DNA of 64,000 nucleotides from Methylocystis sp. ATCC 49242. Its GTDB lineage: Bacteria > Pseudomonadota > Alphaproteobacteria > Rhizobiales > Beijerinckiaceae. Shown here in pieces: positions 24,589-32,647 of the stretch. Each line of letters begins with the position of its first letter. Position 1 is the stretch's first letter. The stretch spans positions 88,146 through 152,145 of the forward strand of contig NZ_KE124773.1 in assembly GCF_000188155.2 (NCBI RefSeq). Reading direction: 5' to 3'. Below the pieces are notes generated by a model that saw only the letters and a list, made by a program, of their open reading frames with translations, was not told the origin of the DNA and ran no database searches. Made by a program: the position numbers and the translations under genes.

Positions 24589-25353
24589 CTAAGCAAGATT
24601 TGCGGGAAGCGAAACGGGCGCGTTGCCCGGAGACGGCGGGATGACGCCCCCGGGCGTGGACCCACCGCCAGGGCAGTTGGTGCCGCCACCACCAGAGCCG
24701 GTTGAAGCTTTGCACGTCGTCGCCGCTTGGTTGATTTTGTTCTGGATCGATTGTCCCCAGGAGCAGATGGATTGATTGTTCCCATCGAGGTTGGCGGTAC
24801 CATTGTGAAGCGTTGCGCCGGTGGCTCCAACGCCGCCATTGCCGGCGGTCGGGCAGGCGCCGCCGTTGGACTGCATGAAAGTGATGTCGTTCTTGCAGAT
24901 GAGCGGGCCGAATTGAAAGCAGGCCATCATCATGCCGGGCGTAACCGCCGTGCCGGCGATAGACCTGTTGTTGGCGAGAGTCTGGAAGCCCCCTAATGTG
25001 TTCGAGTTGCCGACCTGTTGAGCCCAAAGGCAAACCTGCTGCTGCATAGGCAGATTGAGATATTGGGTTGGGCTCATGCCGGCGGGAAGATTCGATCGGG
25101 TGAGCTGGAGCACGCCAAAGTTGTTGCCGTTCGATTCGCAGGTGTTGCCGCCGGACTCGGCCATGGCAGCGCCGCCGAAATTGCAGGAATTGTTTTTCAA
25201 TGTGCTGTTGGCGTTCGCGCAGCCTTGGAGGGCATCCGAGATGTCGGATGCGGAGTAGCTTTGATTGGAGCAGCCGCCTGCCAGAAAAGCGCGCACCGGC
25301 GCGCAAAACGCGGCGGACAACAGGGCGGCAGTCACGACGGAGGTGCGGCGCAT
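24589..25353 (-). CDS. Secreted Cys-rich protein with lytic-transglycosylase-like core
   Basis: 254 aa. Signal peptide MRRTSVVTAALLSAAFCAPV…RA. The mature part has eleven or so cysteines. The central AAMAESGGNTCESNGNNFGV then LQLTRSNLPAGMSPTQYL echoes the soluble lytic transglycosylase core (catalytic Glu in ESGG, then the GVLQL motif). MMMACFQFGPLICKNDITF and a Gly/Pro-rich tail follow. It may be a second peptidoglycan-opening enzyme beside VirB1, or a disulfide-rich surface protein. In operon with the exported proteins on either side (gap 13 nt to the thermonuclease-like gene). Confidence 0.55.
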   Translation of the reverse strand: MRRTSVVTAALLSAAFCAPVRAFLAGGCSNQSYSASDISDALQGCANANSTLKNNSCNFGGAAMAESGGNTCESNGNNFGVLQLTRSNLPAGMSPTQYLNLPMQQQVCLWAQQVGNSNTLGGFQTLANNRSIAGTAVTPGMMMACFQFGPLICKNDITFMQSNGGACPTAGNGGVGATGATLHNGTANLDGNNQSICSWGQSIQNKINQAATTCKASTGSGGGGTNCPGGGSTPGGVIPPSPGNAPVSLPANLA

Positions 25354-25359
25354 GGCGTC

Positions 25360-25899
25360 CTATTGGAGCTTGATGTGAACGTCGATCGGGCTCTTTTCAC
25401 CGTTCGATACGTCGGTGAAGGAGATTGAGCGCGTCGCCGGATCGAAAGAGGCGATCGTCATGAAGCGCGTTTGCGAATTCGACGAAGCGTCGAAGCCGTA
25501 TTCGCCGCGCACCGAAGAAATGGGAAGATCGAAGTCGGCGATGACGCGGGTCTTTCCGCCGATGATCTCAACGACGCGGGCGGGACAAGTTAACGAGTTG
25601 GGGTCGGCTGAACTCGACGTGCAACCGTTATTGACTGCGGAAACGACATAGGAGCGATCGGCGCCCTTGAAGGTGGTCGTCCAGACTTGGGCGATCGGCT
25701 TGAGATGGGCGCCCGGCGCAAGGGCTTGGACTTCGGCTCTGTCGGCGCGAAGCTTCGCAATCTTGTCGGCCCAAACGGCCGTTTGGAGGCCCGCGGGGCC
25801 GACGAGTGAAAAATCCTCGGCCACGAGCCGGTGCGACGCGGCGTCTTGCGCATAGCTGGCAAACGGGACAAAGAGGGTGATGACTGCTACGGCGCTCAC
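25360..25899 (-). CDS. Exported protein of unknown function, 179 aa
   Basis: GTG start at 25899 preferred: GAAGGAG stands 6 nt upstream and the product begins with a clean signal peptide, VSAVAVITLFVPFASYA then QDAASH. In-frame ATGs far upstream (26100, 26223) give an N-terminus lacking export features. The mature part is beta-rich: VWTTTFKGADRSYVVSAVNN, two Cys in a GCTSSSADPNSLTC loop, and GFDASSNSQTRFMTIASFDP. No family recognised. Next gene starts 6 nt on; likely periplasmic partner of the divergent T4SS. Confidence 0.55.
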   Translation of the reverse strand: MSAVAVITLFVPFASYAQDAASHRLVAEDFSLVGPAGLQTAVWADKIAKLRADRAEVQALAPGAHLKPIAQVWTTTFKGADRSYVVSAVNNGCTSSSADPNSLTCPARVVEIIGGKTRVIADFDLPISSVRGEYGFDASSNSQTRFMTIASFDPATRSISFTDVSNGEKSPIDVHIKLQ

Positions 25900-26125
25900 G
25901 AAAATCTCCTTCGCAGTATTGGCCGATGCGAAGCGAGAAGCGTGGACGGCCGCCGGCGTCAAAGGCGCGAAGCGTCGGTGGAAAGGCAGAGGGTCCGCTT
26001 GCGGAAACTGCTTTTCCGCTTGACGCATGGAGGCGAGCGGCCATGCTATAAATCGCTGCGCTCGGATCAACGGCAAAGAGAGGCGGGTTCGCTTGGTCAT
26101 TGTCTGTGCTCCGATGAACTTGGCG

Positions 26126-26740
26126 CTAATTCGTAGGGTGAAGAGGCACGGTTTGCCCACATTGGGGAATTTCCACATGCGAAACCGTGTAGCGGATTTT
26201 AAAGGAGCGCGCCCCGACGTCATATGACACTTCCGTGCGCGTGGCGGAGGAGTCTTCGATGGGCGCTTGCGGCTGCTTTTCGAGAAAGCAGGCGGCCCCG
26301 TCTATCACGAGTGCGTAGCGGTCCGCCTCGAACATGGCGAGTCGCATCGGACAGACTTTGATTTTCACGCCCACTGCCGGGGAGGGGTATTCGTCCGTGC
26401 AAACATTGGGCGCGTCGAGTACGGTCAGGGCGGCGAGCTTGGTTTGGAAGTTGATCGTGAAGTGCCATTCCGAGGCGCCGCGATTGCCGACGGCGTAGCT
26501 GAGCGAGGGATCCGTGAGCGGACGCCCCGGAAGGGGCGCCGGCGGCGGCTTCGAATTGCTCTCGTCGAGCCGATCCCGCCAGATCGAAGCGTATGACTCC
26601 GCTTCTCCCCGGGGAAGGCGAAGGTCGGAATAGGCGACCGGGCGCCATCGCTCCGGGTCCGGCGTGAAGGATTCGGCCGACGCCGTCGCGGGCAGCAAGA
26701 CAAGCCCAGCCGCCTGGATCGACGAGAGCAACGCGCGCAT
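26126..26740 (-). CDS. Exported protein of unknown function, 204 aa
   Basis: ATG at 26740 overlaps the stop of the membrane-protein gene by one base. Signal peptide MRALLSSIQAAGLVLLPATA-SAES. The mature protein is beta-rich, with SEWHFTINFQTKLAALTVLD, two Cys near VCTDEYPSPAVGVKIKVCPM, YALVIDGAACFLEKQPQAPI and a final QCGQTVPLHP. No family recognised. Four cysteines suggest disulfides in the periplasm. Confidence 0.6.
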   Translation of the reverse strand: MRALLSSIQAAGLVLLPATASAESFTPDPERWRPVAYSDLRLPRGEAESYASIWRDRLDESNSKPPPAPLPGRPLTDPSLSYAVGNRGASEWHFTINFQTKLAALTVLDAPNVCTDEYPSPAVGVKIKVCPMRLAMFEADRYALVIDGAACFLEKQPQAPIEDSSATRTEVSYDVGARSFKIRYTVSHVEIPQCGQTVPLHPTN

Positions 26741-27078
26741 CAGCGACGCCCCACGAAAGGCCGAAGAACGCGCATAGCGGTCCGAAAAATTGCGCGGGCG
26801 GCAAAATAGATCGCGGCGAACAGAGCGACCGTCGGGAGAAGCACCAGCAGCGCCGAACCGTTGGGGCGCAGCGGAGTTTGCGCCTCCGGAAAGAAGGCTG
26901 CGTTCAATACGCGCTCGATAGGATAGAGAATCGGACCGACAAGTTGGACAGGAAGACTGTTCAGCCAATCGGCCGCCAGCGAGACGACAACCACCAAGAC
27001 TCCTAAGACGATCAGAAAGGGGAAAGGAGGCCGAATCGGTTCAAGGAAGACGTACTGGCTGTCATGGAGATGCTTCAT
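26740..27078 (-). CDS. Small inner-membrane protein, first gene of the exported-protein operon
   Basis: 112 aa from MKHLHDSQYVFLEPI at 27078. Two hydrophobic helices (about 18-40, PFLIVLGVLVVVVSL; and about 75-97, ALLVLLPTVALFAAIYFAA) with a basic end. No family recognised. It is the first gene leftward from the shared promoter region that also serves virB1. Confidence 0.6.
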   Translation of the reverse strand: MKHLHDSQYVFLEPIRPPFPFLIVLGVLVVVVSLAADWLNSLPVQLVGPILYPIERVLNAAFFPEAQTPLRPNGSALLVLLPTVALFAAIYFAARAIFRTAMRVLRPFVGRR

Positions 27079-27174
27079 GGCGGCGCTCTCGCTCGGACAC
27101 TTGCGTGGGACGCTTCCGATCACTCGTGACGTTCCCAATATTTTCAGCCGTTTTCATATCGCAGATTTTGACGG

Positions 27175-27195
27175 TTGCCAATTTATTATATTTTG
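27175..27195. promoter_or_regulatory. Shared AT-rich motif, copy 1 (virB1 / exported-protein operon)
   Basis: TTGCCA (27175-27180) followed directly by ATTTATTATATTTTG (27181-27195). It is almost identical to the sites at 51970-51990 and 58152-58172. The minus strand reads TATAAT within it, fitting a -10 box for the leftward operon. For virB1 it is 33 nt upstream of the start. It is probably a transfer-regulator operator and promoter. Confidence 0.65.
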
Positions 27196-27228
27196 TTAAG
27201 AGGGAGTCACTCACCAGGGAATTGCCCG

Positions 27229-27954
27229 ATGCGCATTGCGCTCCTCCTCATCCTCTGTCTTCTTCCCGCGATCGCGGCCGCAGAGGGGCGAAAGCCCGCG
27301 CCTGGGGGCGCTGTAAGGGTCGCCTTGGCGCCGGCCTCAGCCGCGCCGCGGAGCCTGCCGACAGAAGCTGTCGAATCAGAAGCCTGCTCGGCCGAGATGG
27401 ATTCGCAAAGCCTGCGAGGCGTAGTCCAAACCGAGGCGCGGCGCGCGGGAGTCGACGAGAAGCTCGCTCTGGCGATTCTCGACCAGGAATCGTCAAACGG
27501 GGCCAATCTCAATTCCCCGAGGGGCGCACGCGGCCCGATGATGCTCATGCCGCAGACAGCCGCCCAATATGGCATCGCGGACATTTGCAATCCCCTCGAG
27601 AATGTCCGCGGGTCGATGCTGTTCCTGAAGGACCTTGTCGTCCAGTTCCAGGGAAACATGATGCTCGTCGCCGCCGCCTACAACGCCGGCAGCGAGCGCG
27701 TCTATCAGGCGAAGGGCGTGCCGGCGAACTCGGAAACGGTTCGCTACGTGGCCGCCGTGACCAATCAATATTACGGGCTTGGCGATTTCTCGGCGCGGCG
27801 CGGAAAGCGCGGCGCCGAGGCGAGCCGTAACGTTCAGGAAGCGTCAGGAAGCGAGTCGCCGCCAGCCGGAAAGAGCCGTTCGGCGAAAGACCAAGAGTGG
27901 ATCGGCGGATCGGTTCTCTACGTGTCCCCTGACGATGAAGGAGAGAGCAAATGA
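27229..27954 (+). CDS. virB1: VirB1-type lytic transglycosylase
   Basis: 241 aa from MRIALLLILCLLPAIAAAEG (signal peptide); the longer frame start at 27175 falls in the regulatory motif. The SLT domain at about 70-190 has DEKLALAILDQESSNGANLN with the catalytic Glu, then RGPMMLMPQTAAQYGI and LVAAAYNAGSERVYQ. It cuts periplasmic peptidoglycan so that the secretion channel can assemble. The C-terminal 50 residues are polar and non-conserved. First gene of the rightward T4SS operon; virB2 starts within its stop region (ATGA-type overlap). Confidence 0.9.
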   Translation: MRIALLLILCLLPAIAAAEGRKPAPGGAVRVALAPASAAPRSLPTEAVESEACSAEMDSQSLRGVVQTEARRAGVDEKLALAILDQESSNGANLNSPRGARGPMMLMPQTAAQYGIADICNPLENVRGSMLFLKDLVVQFQGNMMLVAAAYNAGSERVYQAKGVPANSETVRYVAAVTNQYYGLGDFSARRGKRGAEASRNVQEASGSESPPAGKSRSAKDQEWIGGSVLYVSPDDEGESK

Positions 27955-28262
27955 AAGTTTTTTCGCGCTCTGACGCGATGTTCTTGGGCGTTCTGGTCGG
28001 ATTGGCGCTGATCGCTGGCCCCGATTTGGCGCTGGCGCAGACGGCGACCTTCCAGCCCCTGAACACCGCGCTGACGAGCGTGCTTCAATTTATGACGGGA
28101 ACATTCGCGACGACGGCCGCGACCGTCGCCGTAGCCGCCGTCGGCTATCTCGCGCTCACCTCGCGCATTCCGTGGTCCTGGGCCTTCTCGGTCATCGTCG
28201 GCGTGGCTCTGATCTTCGGCGCTGCGCAAATCGTCCAATCGCTCACGAACGGGCAGGGCTGA
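27951..28262 (+). CDS. virB2: VirB2 major pilin
   Basis: 103 aa. Signal-like N-terminus (MKVFSRSDAMFLGVLVGLAL, cleavage near ALAQ). Two hydrophobic segments follow (TTAATVAVAAVGYLAL, AFSVIVGVALIFGAAQIV) separated by a short polar loop with TSRIPWSW, the pattern of TrbC/VirB2. The processed protein polymerises into the conjugative pilus. It overlaps virB1 at the 5' end and virB3 at the 3' end. Confidence 0.9.
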   Translation: MKVFSRSDAMFLGVLVGLALIAGPDLALAQTATFQPLNTALTSVLQFMTGTFATTAATVAVAAVGYLALTSRIPWSWAFSVIVGVALIFGAAQIVQSLTNGQG

Positions 28263-28558
28263 TGATCCGGCAGCAGGCGAAGCCCCGTCTCGATCCGCTC
28301 GTCGGCGGCCTCACAAGGCCGCCCATGATGCTCGGCGTCCCCTATGTGCTGTTCGTGATGGAATGGTGCGTCATCGTTCTCATCTTCATCAACACCAAAA
28401 ACCTGCTGATGTTTTTGCTGTTCGCGCCCATCCACGGCCTCGCTTACGTGCTGACGGTCCGGGACAATCGGTTCGTCGACATTTTCCTCGTGCGGTACGG
28501 CAAATGCCCCATCACCCGAAATCACCGATTTTGGGGCGGTGACTCCTACAAGCCTTGA
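28262..28558 (+). CDS. virB3: VirB3 membrane protein
   Basis: 98 aa from the ATG overlapping the virB2 stop (TGATG). PRLDPLVGGLTRPPMMLGVP matches the conserved VirB3 start, then two close hydrophobic helices (YVLFVMEWCVIVLIFI, LLMFLLFAPIHGLAYVL) and a basic C-terminus. VirB3 works with VirB4 at the inner membrane in pilus assembly. Confidence 0.9.
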   Translation: MIRQQAKPRLDPLVGGLTRPPMMLGVPYVLFVMEWCVIVLIFINTKNLLMFLLFAPIHGLAYVLTVRDNRFVDIFLVRYGKCPITRNHRFWGGDSYKP

Positions 28559-28568
28559 GGAGCCGATC

Positions 28569-31004
28569 GTGGCGAAGCTCTCCGCGCATATTCTCGATTC
28601 TTTGAAATTCGGAGCACAAAGCGGCCGCGAGGCCGGGATATCCAAGCACGTGCCCTATCTTCGGCATGTCGAGGAGGACATGCTCAAAACGAAGGAGGGC
28701 CACTTTCTGATGGTGGTGAAGGTCGGCGGCTTCTGCTTTCAGACCGCCGACCAGGCGGAGATCGATATGCGGCTATCGAGCCGCAATACGCTCATTCGTT
28801 CAATGAACGACAGCCGCTTCGCCGTCTATTCCCACATCATCCGGCGCGAAGTGACGCCAGAGATCGGCGGCGGCTTCGACAACTTCTTCTGCGCGGAGCT
28901 GGATCGCCGCTACATGGCGAACCAGGCGCATAAGCGCATGTTCGTGAACGACCTTTATGTGACGATCATTCGCCGGGGGTTTCAGGGCAAGGTCGGCATG
29001 GCGGACAAGGCGACGAGCTTTTTCCGCAAGGGGCTCGGCGTCGAAGAAAAGGAGATCGAGCGCGAGGCCAAGCGTGAGCTACACGACGTCGCAGCCAATT
29101 TCTGCAGGGAGATGGCCAGCTACGGGGCGCGAACCCTCGGATTAAGGATGCTCCACGGCGCGGTCTGCACGGAGATCGGCGAGTTCCTGGCGCAGCTGCT
29201 GAACGGCGGGGCGCCGCTTCACATGGCTCTGCCGCGCATGGCGCTCGACGCCTATCTGCCGACGAAGCGCATCACCTTCGGCAAGAAGGCTCTTGAATGC
29301 AGAGGAGCGTCGGACGCCGACACCCGCTTTGCCGCCATGCTCTCCATTCGCGAGTATCCGGCCTACACGGGAGCCGGGATGCTCGACGGGCTCCTGCGCG
29401 TCCCATATGAACTGATCGTCTCGCAGTCCTTCGCGCTCGAAGACCGCGCGCCGGTCATGTCGCACGTCGCCAAGGTCGAGCGCCAGATCGCCGCCTCGGA
29501 CGAAGCCGGGACGGAGGTCGAGGCGGCGATCAACACCGCGCGCAACGAGCTCGTCACTGGCCAAACGGTCCTCGGCTATCACCATCTGACGGTCTGCGCC
29601 ATCGGCCGCTCCATCCGCGAAATGGAGAAATGCGTTCAGGCGGCGACGCAGGAGCTGCAGAATTTCGGGACGATCGTCGTAAGAGAAGACATAAACGCCG
29701 AGCCCGCCTTCTGGGCGCAGATGCCGGGGAATTTCGCCTATATCGCCCGGCGCTCCCTGATCTCCTCCCGCAATTTCGTCGGCTTCGCCTCGCTGCATAA
29801 TTTCGCCGTGGGGAAGGCTGAGGGCAATCGCTGGGGACCGGCGATCTCGATCCTGGAGACGACGAGCCAAACCCCGTATTACTTCAACTTCCACCGCCGG
29901 CAGGTCGGCAATTTCACGGTCACCGGTCCGACCGGCTCGGGCAAGACCGTCGGCCTCGGCTTCCTGCTCTGCCAGGCCATGCGGGTGACGCCGCGCCCGC
30001 GCGTCGCCTTCTTCGACAAGGACCGCGGCGCCGATCCGCTCATCCGGGCCATGGGCGGCAGCTATGAAGTGCTGGTCCCCGGCGTTCCGACGGGCTTCAA
30101 CCCGCTGCAGCTTCCGGGCTCCCTTGAAGACCGTAAATTTCTCGAAGACCTCCTTAAATTCATGGTGCGGCCCCGCGACGGTTCGGATCTCGGCGCGCAT
30201 CAGCTCAAAATCGTCGAGGGCGCCGTCGACCAGATTTTCGCCGTACCCGCGAAGGATCGCTGCTTCGCGGAAGTCGCGCACCTGCTCAGGGGCAGCGAAA
30301 AGCTGGGCCAGGAGGATCTCGCGTCAAGGTTCGACGTTTGGACGAAGGCTCGCGGATGGCTCTTCAACAATGAGCGCGACTCGTGGTCGGCGTCGAATGG
30401 CGTGTTCGGCTTCGACATGACCAAGGTTCTGGATGACGACGACATCCGCACGGCGGCGCTCGGCTACATCTTCCACCGGATCGAGGGGATGATGGACGGC
30501 AATCCGGTGATGTTGTTCATCGACGAAGGCTGGAAAATTCTGACCGACGACAAGTTCGCGGGCTTTCTCAACGACAAGCTGAAAACCATCCGCAAGCTCA
30601 ACGGGATCGTCGGCTTCGGCACACAGTCGGCGAAGGATATCGTCGCCTCCCCCATGGGGCACACGCTGCTCGAGCAGACGCCGACCAACATCTTCTTCCC
30701 CAATCCCAAAGCGGACTTCGAGAGCTATGTGACGGGGTTCAAGCTTTCCGAGCGCGAATTCGAGTGGGTGATCAGCACCCATCCCGACTCTCGGCAGTTC
30801 CTGATCAAACACGATCAGGACTCGGTCATCGCGCAGCTCGATCTCTCGAACATGCTCGATATCGTCAAAGTTCTCGCCGGGAACGTCGACACGGTCCAGG
30901 AGTGCGAAGAGCTGCGCGCCCGCGTCGGGGACGACCCGCGCGTGTGGGTTCCGATTTTCTGCAATTGGCGCTCCGCGAAGCGGGAGGTTTCCCATGCGGC
31001 ATAG
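28569..31004 (+). CDS. virB4: VirB4 secretion ATPase
   Basis: 811 aa from the GTG at 28569 (GAGGAG 6 nt upstream); an ATG at 28539 would overlap virB3. The N-terminal CagE/VirB4 domain precedes the P-loop domain with VTGPTGSGKTVGLGFLL (Walker A, about residue 460). PVMLFIDEGWKIL is Walker B, and NGIVGFGTQSAKDIV and LLEQTPTNIFFPNPKAD are conserved downstream motifs. It powers pilin extraction and substrate passage. Normal length for the family. Followed by an exported T4SS-linked gene with an 11-nt overlap. Confidence 0.95.
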   Translation: MAKLSAHILDSLKFGAQSGREAGISKHVPYLRHVEEDMLKTKEGHFLMVVKVGGFCFQTADQAEIDMRLSSRNTLIRSMNDSRFAVYSHIIRREVTPEIGGGFDNFFCAELDRRYMANQAHKRMFVNDLYVTIIRRGFQGKVGMADKATSFFRKGLGVEEKEIEREAKRELHDVAANFCREMASYGARTLGLRMLHGAVCTEIGEFLAQLLNGGAPLHMALPRMALDAYLPTKRITFGKKALECRGASDADTRFAAMLSIREYPAYTGAGMLDGLLRVPYELIVSQSFALEDRAPVMSHVAKVERQIAASDEAGTEVEAAINTARNELVTGQTVLGYHHLTVCAIGRSIREMEKCVQAATQELQNFGTIVVREDINAEPAFWAQMPGNFAYIARRSLISSRNFVGFASLHNFAVGKAEGNRWGPAISILETTSQTPYYFNFHRRQVGNFTVTGPTGSGKTVGLGFLLCQAMRVTPRPRVAFFDKDRGADPLIRAMGGSYEVLVPGVPTGFNPLQLPGSLEDRKFLEDLLKFMVRPRDGSDLGAHQLKIVEGAVDQIFAVPAKDRCFAEVAHLLRGSEKLGQEDLASRFDVWTKARGWLFNNERDSWSASNGVFGFDMTKVLDDDDIRTAALGYIFHRIEGMMDGNPVMLFIDEGWKILTDDKFAGFLNDKLKTIRKLNGIVGFGTQSAKDIVASPMGHTLLEQTPTNIFFPNPKADFESYVTGFKLSEREFEWVISTHPDSRQFLIKHDQDSVIAQLDLSNMLDIVKVLAGNVDTVQECEELRARVGDDPRVWVPIFCNWRSAKREVSHAA

Positions 31005-31689
31005 ATTATTTCCGTTGGCGGCCTCCCTTCTCGCCTCCGCTGGGCCGGCTTTCGCCGATACGCCCGTCACCGACGCCGCTCGGGAGACGACCGAAAAAAG
31101 CATCTCCGATTGCACGGCCAAAGCGCGGGTCTACAAGGATGGCGCCTTGCAGCCCTCGAAGGGGATTACGGCAAGCCTGCAGACCCCGGGGCAGGGCCAA
31201 TTGCCGTCAGCTGGCGCCGATCTCGTCTCAGCAAACAATGTCTCGGCGCCCGCCACTGGGGTCGTTTCCAACATGGATTTGAGCGCTGTGCAAACCACCG
31301 TCACCGGCGGTGGAACGAGCGTCACCGCGCTAAATCTGAATACCGTGGCGCAGACGGTCGCGGCTTTGGGCGCGGTCGCGAGCGGCATTCAAGGGAACAA
31401 GAGCAACACGCAAATCGCCAGCGCCATCATCGGCGCGCTCGCGCTCTCCCAGTCCGCCTGGAACCAAAACAGCAGCGCGCGCAGCAACAACGGCGGAATG
31501 TGGAACCAGGCGATCATGGTGACGAGCCTGACGGCGCGGCTCTTCAATCAGCGCGGGCTGAACCTTATCGCCGGCGCGAGTCGGGCGGCGAATGCTTTGG
31601 CCTTCGATCCGGCCAAAGCAACGCTCACAGGGCTCTCCGCAATGACTGACACAAATGCGACTGTCGTCCCGCGTTCCACGGGACCGTGA
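30994..31689 (+). CDS. Exported T4SS-operon protein of unknown function
   Basis: 231 aa. The start has GGGAGG 6 nt upstream and lies inside the virB4 end. Signal peptide MRHRLFPLAASLLASAGPAFA-DT. The mature part is Gly/Ser/Asn/Ala-rich: VQTTVTGGGTSVTALNLNTV, VASGIQGNKSNTQIASAIIG and AWNQNSSARSNNGGMWNQAI. It lies in the operon between virB4 and virB5. No VirB family match is recognised; a minor pilus or periplasmic factor is possible. Confidence 0.65.
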   Translation: MRHRLFPLAASLLASAGPAFADTPVTDAARETTEKSISDCTAKARVYKDGALQPSKGITASLQTPGQGQLPSAGADLVSANNVSAPATGVVSNMDLSAVQTTVTGGGTSVTALNLNTVAQTVAALGAVASGIQGNKSNTQIASAIIGALALSQSAWNQNSSARSNNGGMWNQAIMVTSLTARLFNQRGLNLIAGASRAANALAFDPAKATLTGLSAMTDTNATVVPRSTGP

Positions 31690-31712
31690 GGCGAGGCCAG
31701 AGGAGACAGATC

Positions 31713-32435
31713 ATGATCAGGAAGCCGCTGCTTTCATTGTCGCTCGGGAGCTGGTTGCTCCTTAGCGCCGCCGCATTGGCGCAAGTCCCGGTTATCGACA
31801 CGGCGACACTGACCCAGGCGACGCAGACGGCGCAGAACACTGCGCAGATCATGAACACCAACCAACAGATTCTCGAGACGGTCAATCACACGCTGGCGGC
31901 GGTGACCGGCGATCGGTCGACAGGAGGCCTGTCCTCGATTGGCCTTGGCGGCTTCTCGCTCTCGAGCGCGCCGGACCTCAGCTCGCTGCTTGGCGGCGGG
32001 TCCCTGTCGATGGGCGGGCTTGGCTCCTATGGCTCGTTGGCGTCTTCGATCATCAACGGTCTCAATCTCGTCAAAACGCTCACCGGAACGAATTCAGCGG
32101 CGTCGACGACCGACCTTGCTTACACGGGCGCGGTTAACACCTCCGCCGCCATCACCGCCGCGGTGTCTGGCGCTCAGGCCGCCTCGGTGACGAGGTCGTC
32201 GGGCTTCAAAGGAGCGGCGGGACAAATTGGCTCGGCGCCCGACATCAAGGGATCGATCGATCAAAACTCGCAAATCCAGACTCAAACGGGTCAGACAATC
32301 AACGAATTGATCGGCGCCGTGAACCTGACGAACGCAGCCCTGAATGCTCAGCAGCAGCAGGATCTCGCCGCTCAGTCGAAGCTGGCAAACATGTGGTCGT
32401 ACGACGCTTTGAAGGCCACGCTGGTTGGGCAGTAG
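31713..32435 (+). CDS. virB5: VirB5-like minor pilin / TrbJ-type protein
   Basis: 240 aa from MIRKPLLSLSLGSWLLLSAA (signal peptide, ALAQ cleavage). The mature N-terminus VPVIDTATLTQATQTAQNTA and QIMNTNQQILETVNH is the typical VirB5/TrbJ helical start. The middle is Gly/Ser-rich, and the end (LTNAALNAQQQQDLAAQSKL) is again helical. The gene position and helical pattern support VirB5, the pilus-tip protein; sequence identity in this family is always low. Confidence 0.72.
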   Translation: MIRKPLLSLSLGSWLLLSAAALAQVPVIDTATLTQATQTAQNTAQIMNTNQQILETVNHTLAAVTGDRSTGGLSSIGLGGFSLSSAPDLSSLLGGGSLSMGGLGSYGSLASSIINGLNLVKTLTGTNSAASTTDLAYTGAVNTSAAITAAVSGAQAASVTRSSGFKGAAGQIGSAPDIKGSIDQNSQIQTQTGQTINELIGAVNLTNAALNAQQQQDLAAQSKLANMWSYDALKATLVGQ

Positions 32436-32448
32436 GAGAGTAAGCGCA

Positions 32449-32631
32449 ATGAGAAGAAGAATTGCCAGAGGCGCTTTCATCGTCACGCTCGGGATGGCGC
32501 TAACGGCCCTCTCGGCTTGCGCGCACAGGGACCTGATAGCGCCCTGCATGCGCGACAGTTCTTTGTGGTCTTTTGGACGAGCCTTTGCAGCGGCGAGCGA
32601 TTGCGGGCCGCTTCTCCCGATAAATCGCTAA
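32449..32631 (+). CDS. virB7: Small lipoprotein, VirB7-like
   Basis: 60 aa. Start ATG at 32449 with GGAGAG 8 nt upstream. Lipobox LTALSAC follows a hydrophobic stretch (GAFIVTLGMALTALSAC), so Cys23 or so would be lipidated. The remaining 37 residues include CMRDSSLWSFGRAF and a second Cys pair. Its place just before virB6 and its size suggest the VirB7 partner of VirB9, though the family is too short for firm assignment. Confidence 0.6.
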   Translation: MRRRIARGAFIVTLGMALTALSACAHRDLIAPCMRDSSLWSFGRAFAAASDCGPLLPINR

Positions 32632-32647
32632 TTAGGAAGGAACCGCC

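Noticed and set aside
29142..30281. 379-codon minus-strand frame
   Set aside because: Antisense of virB4; no start context and no family features.
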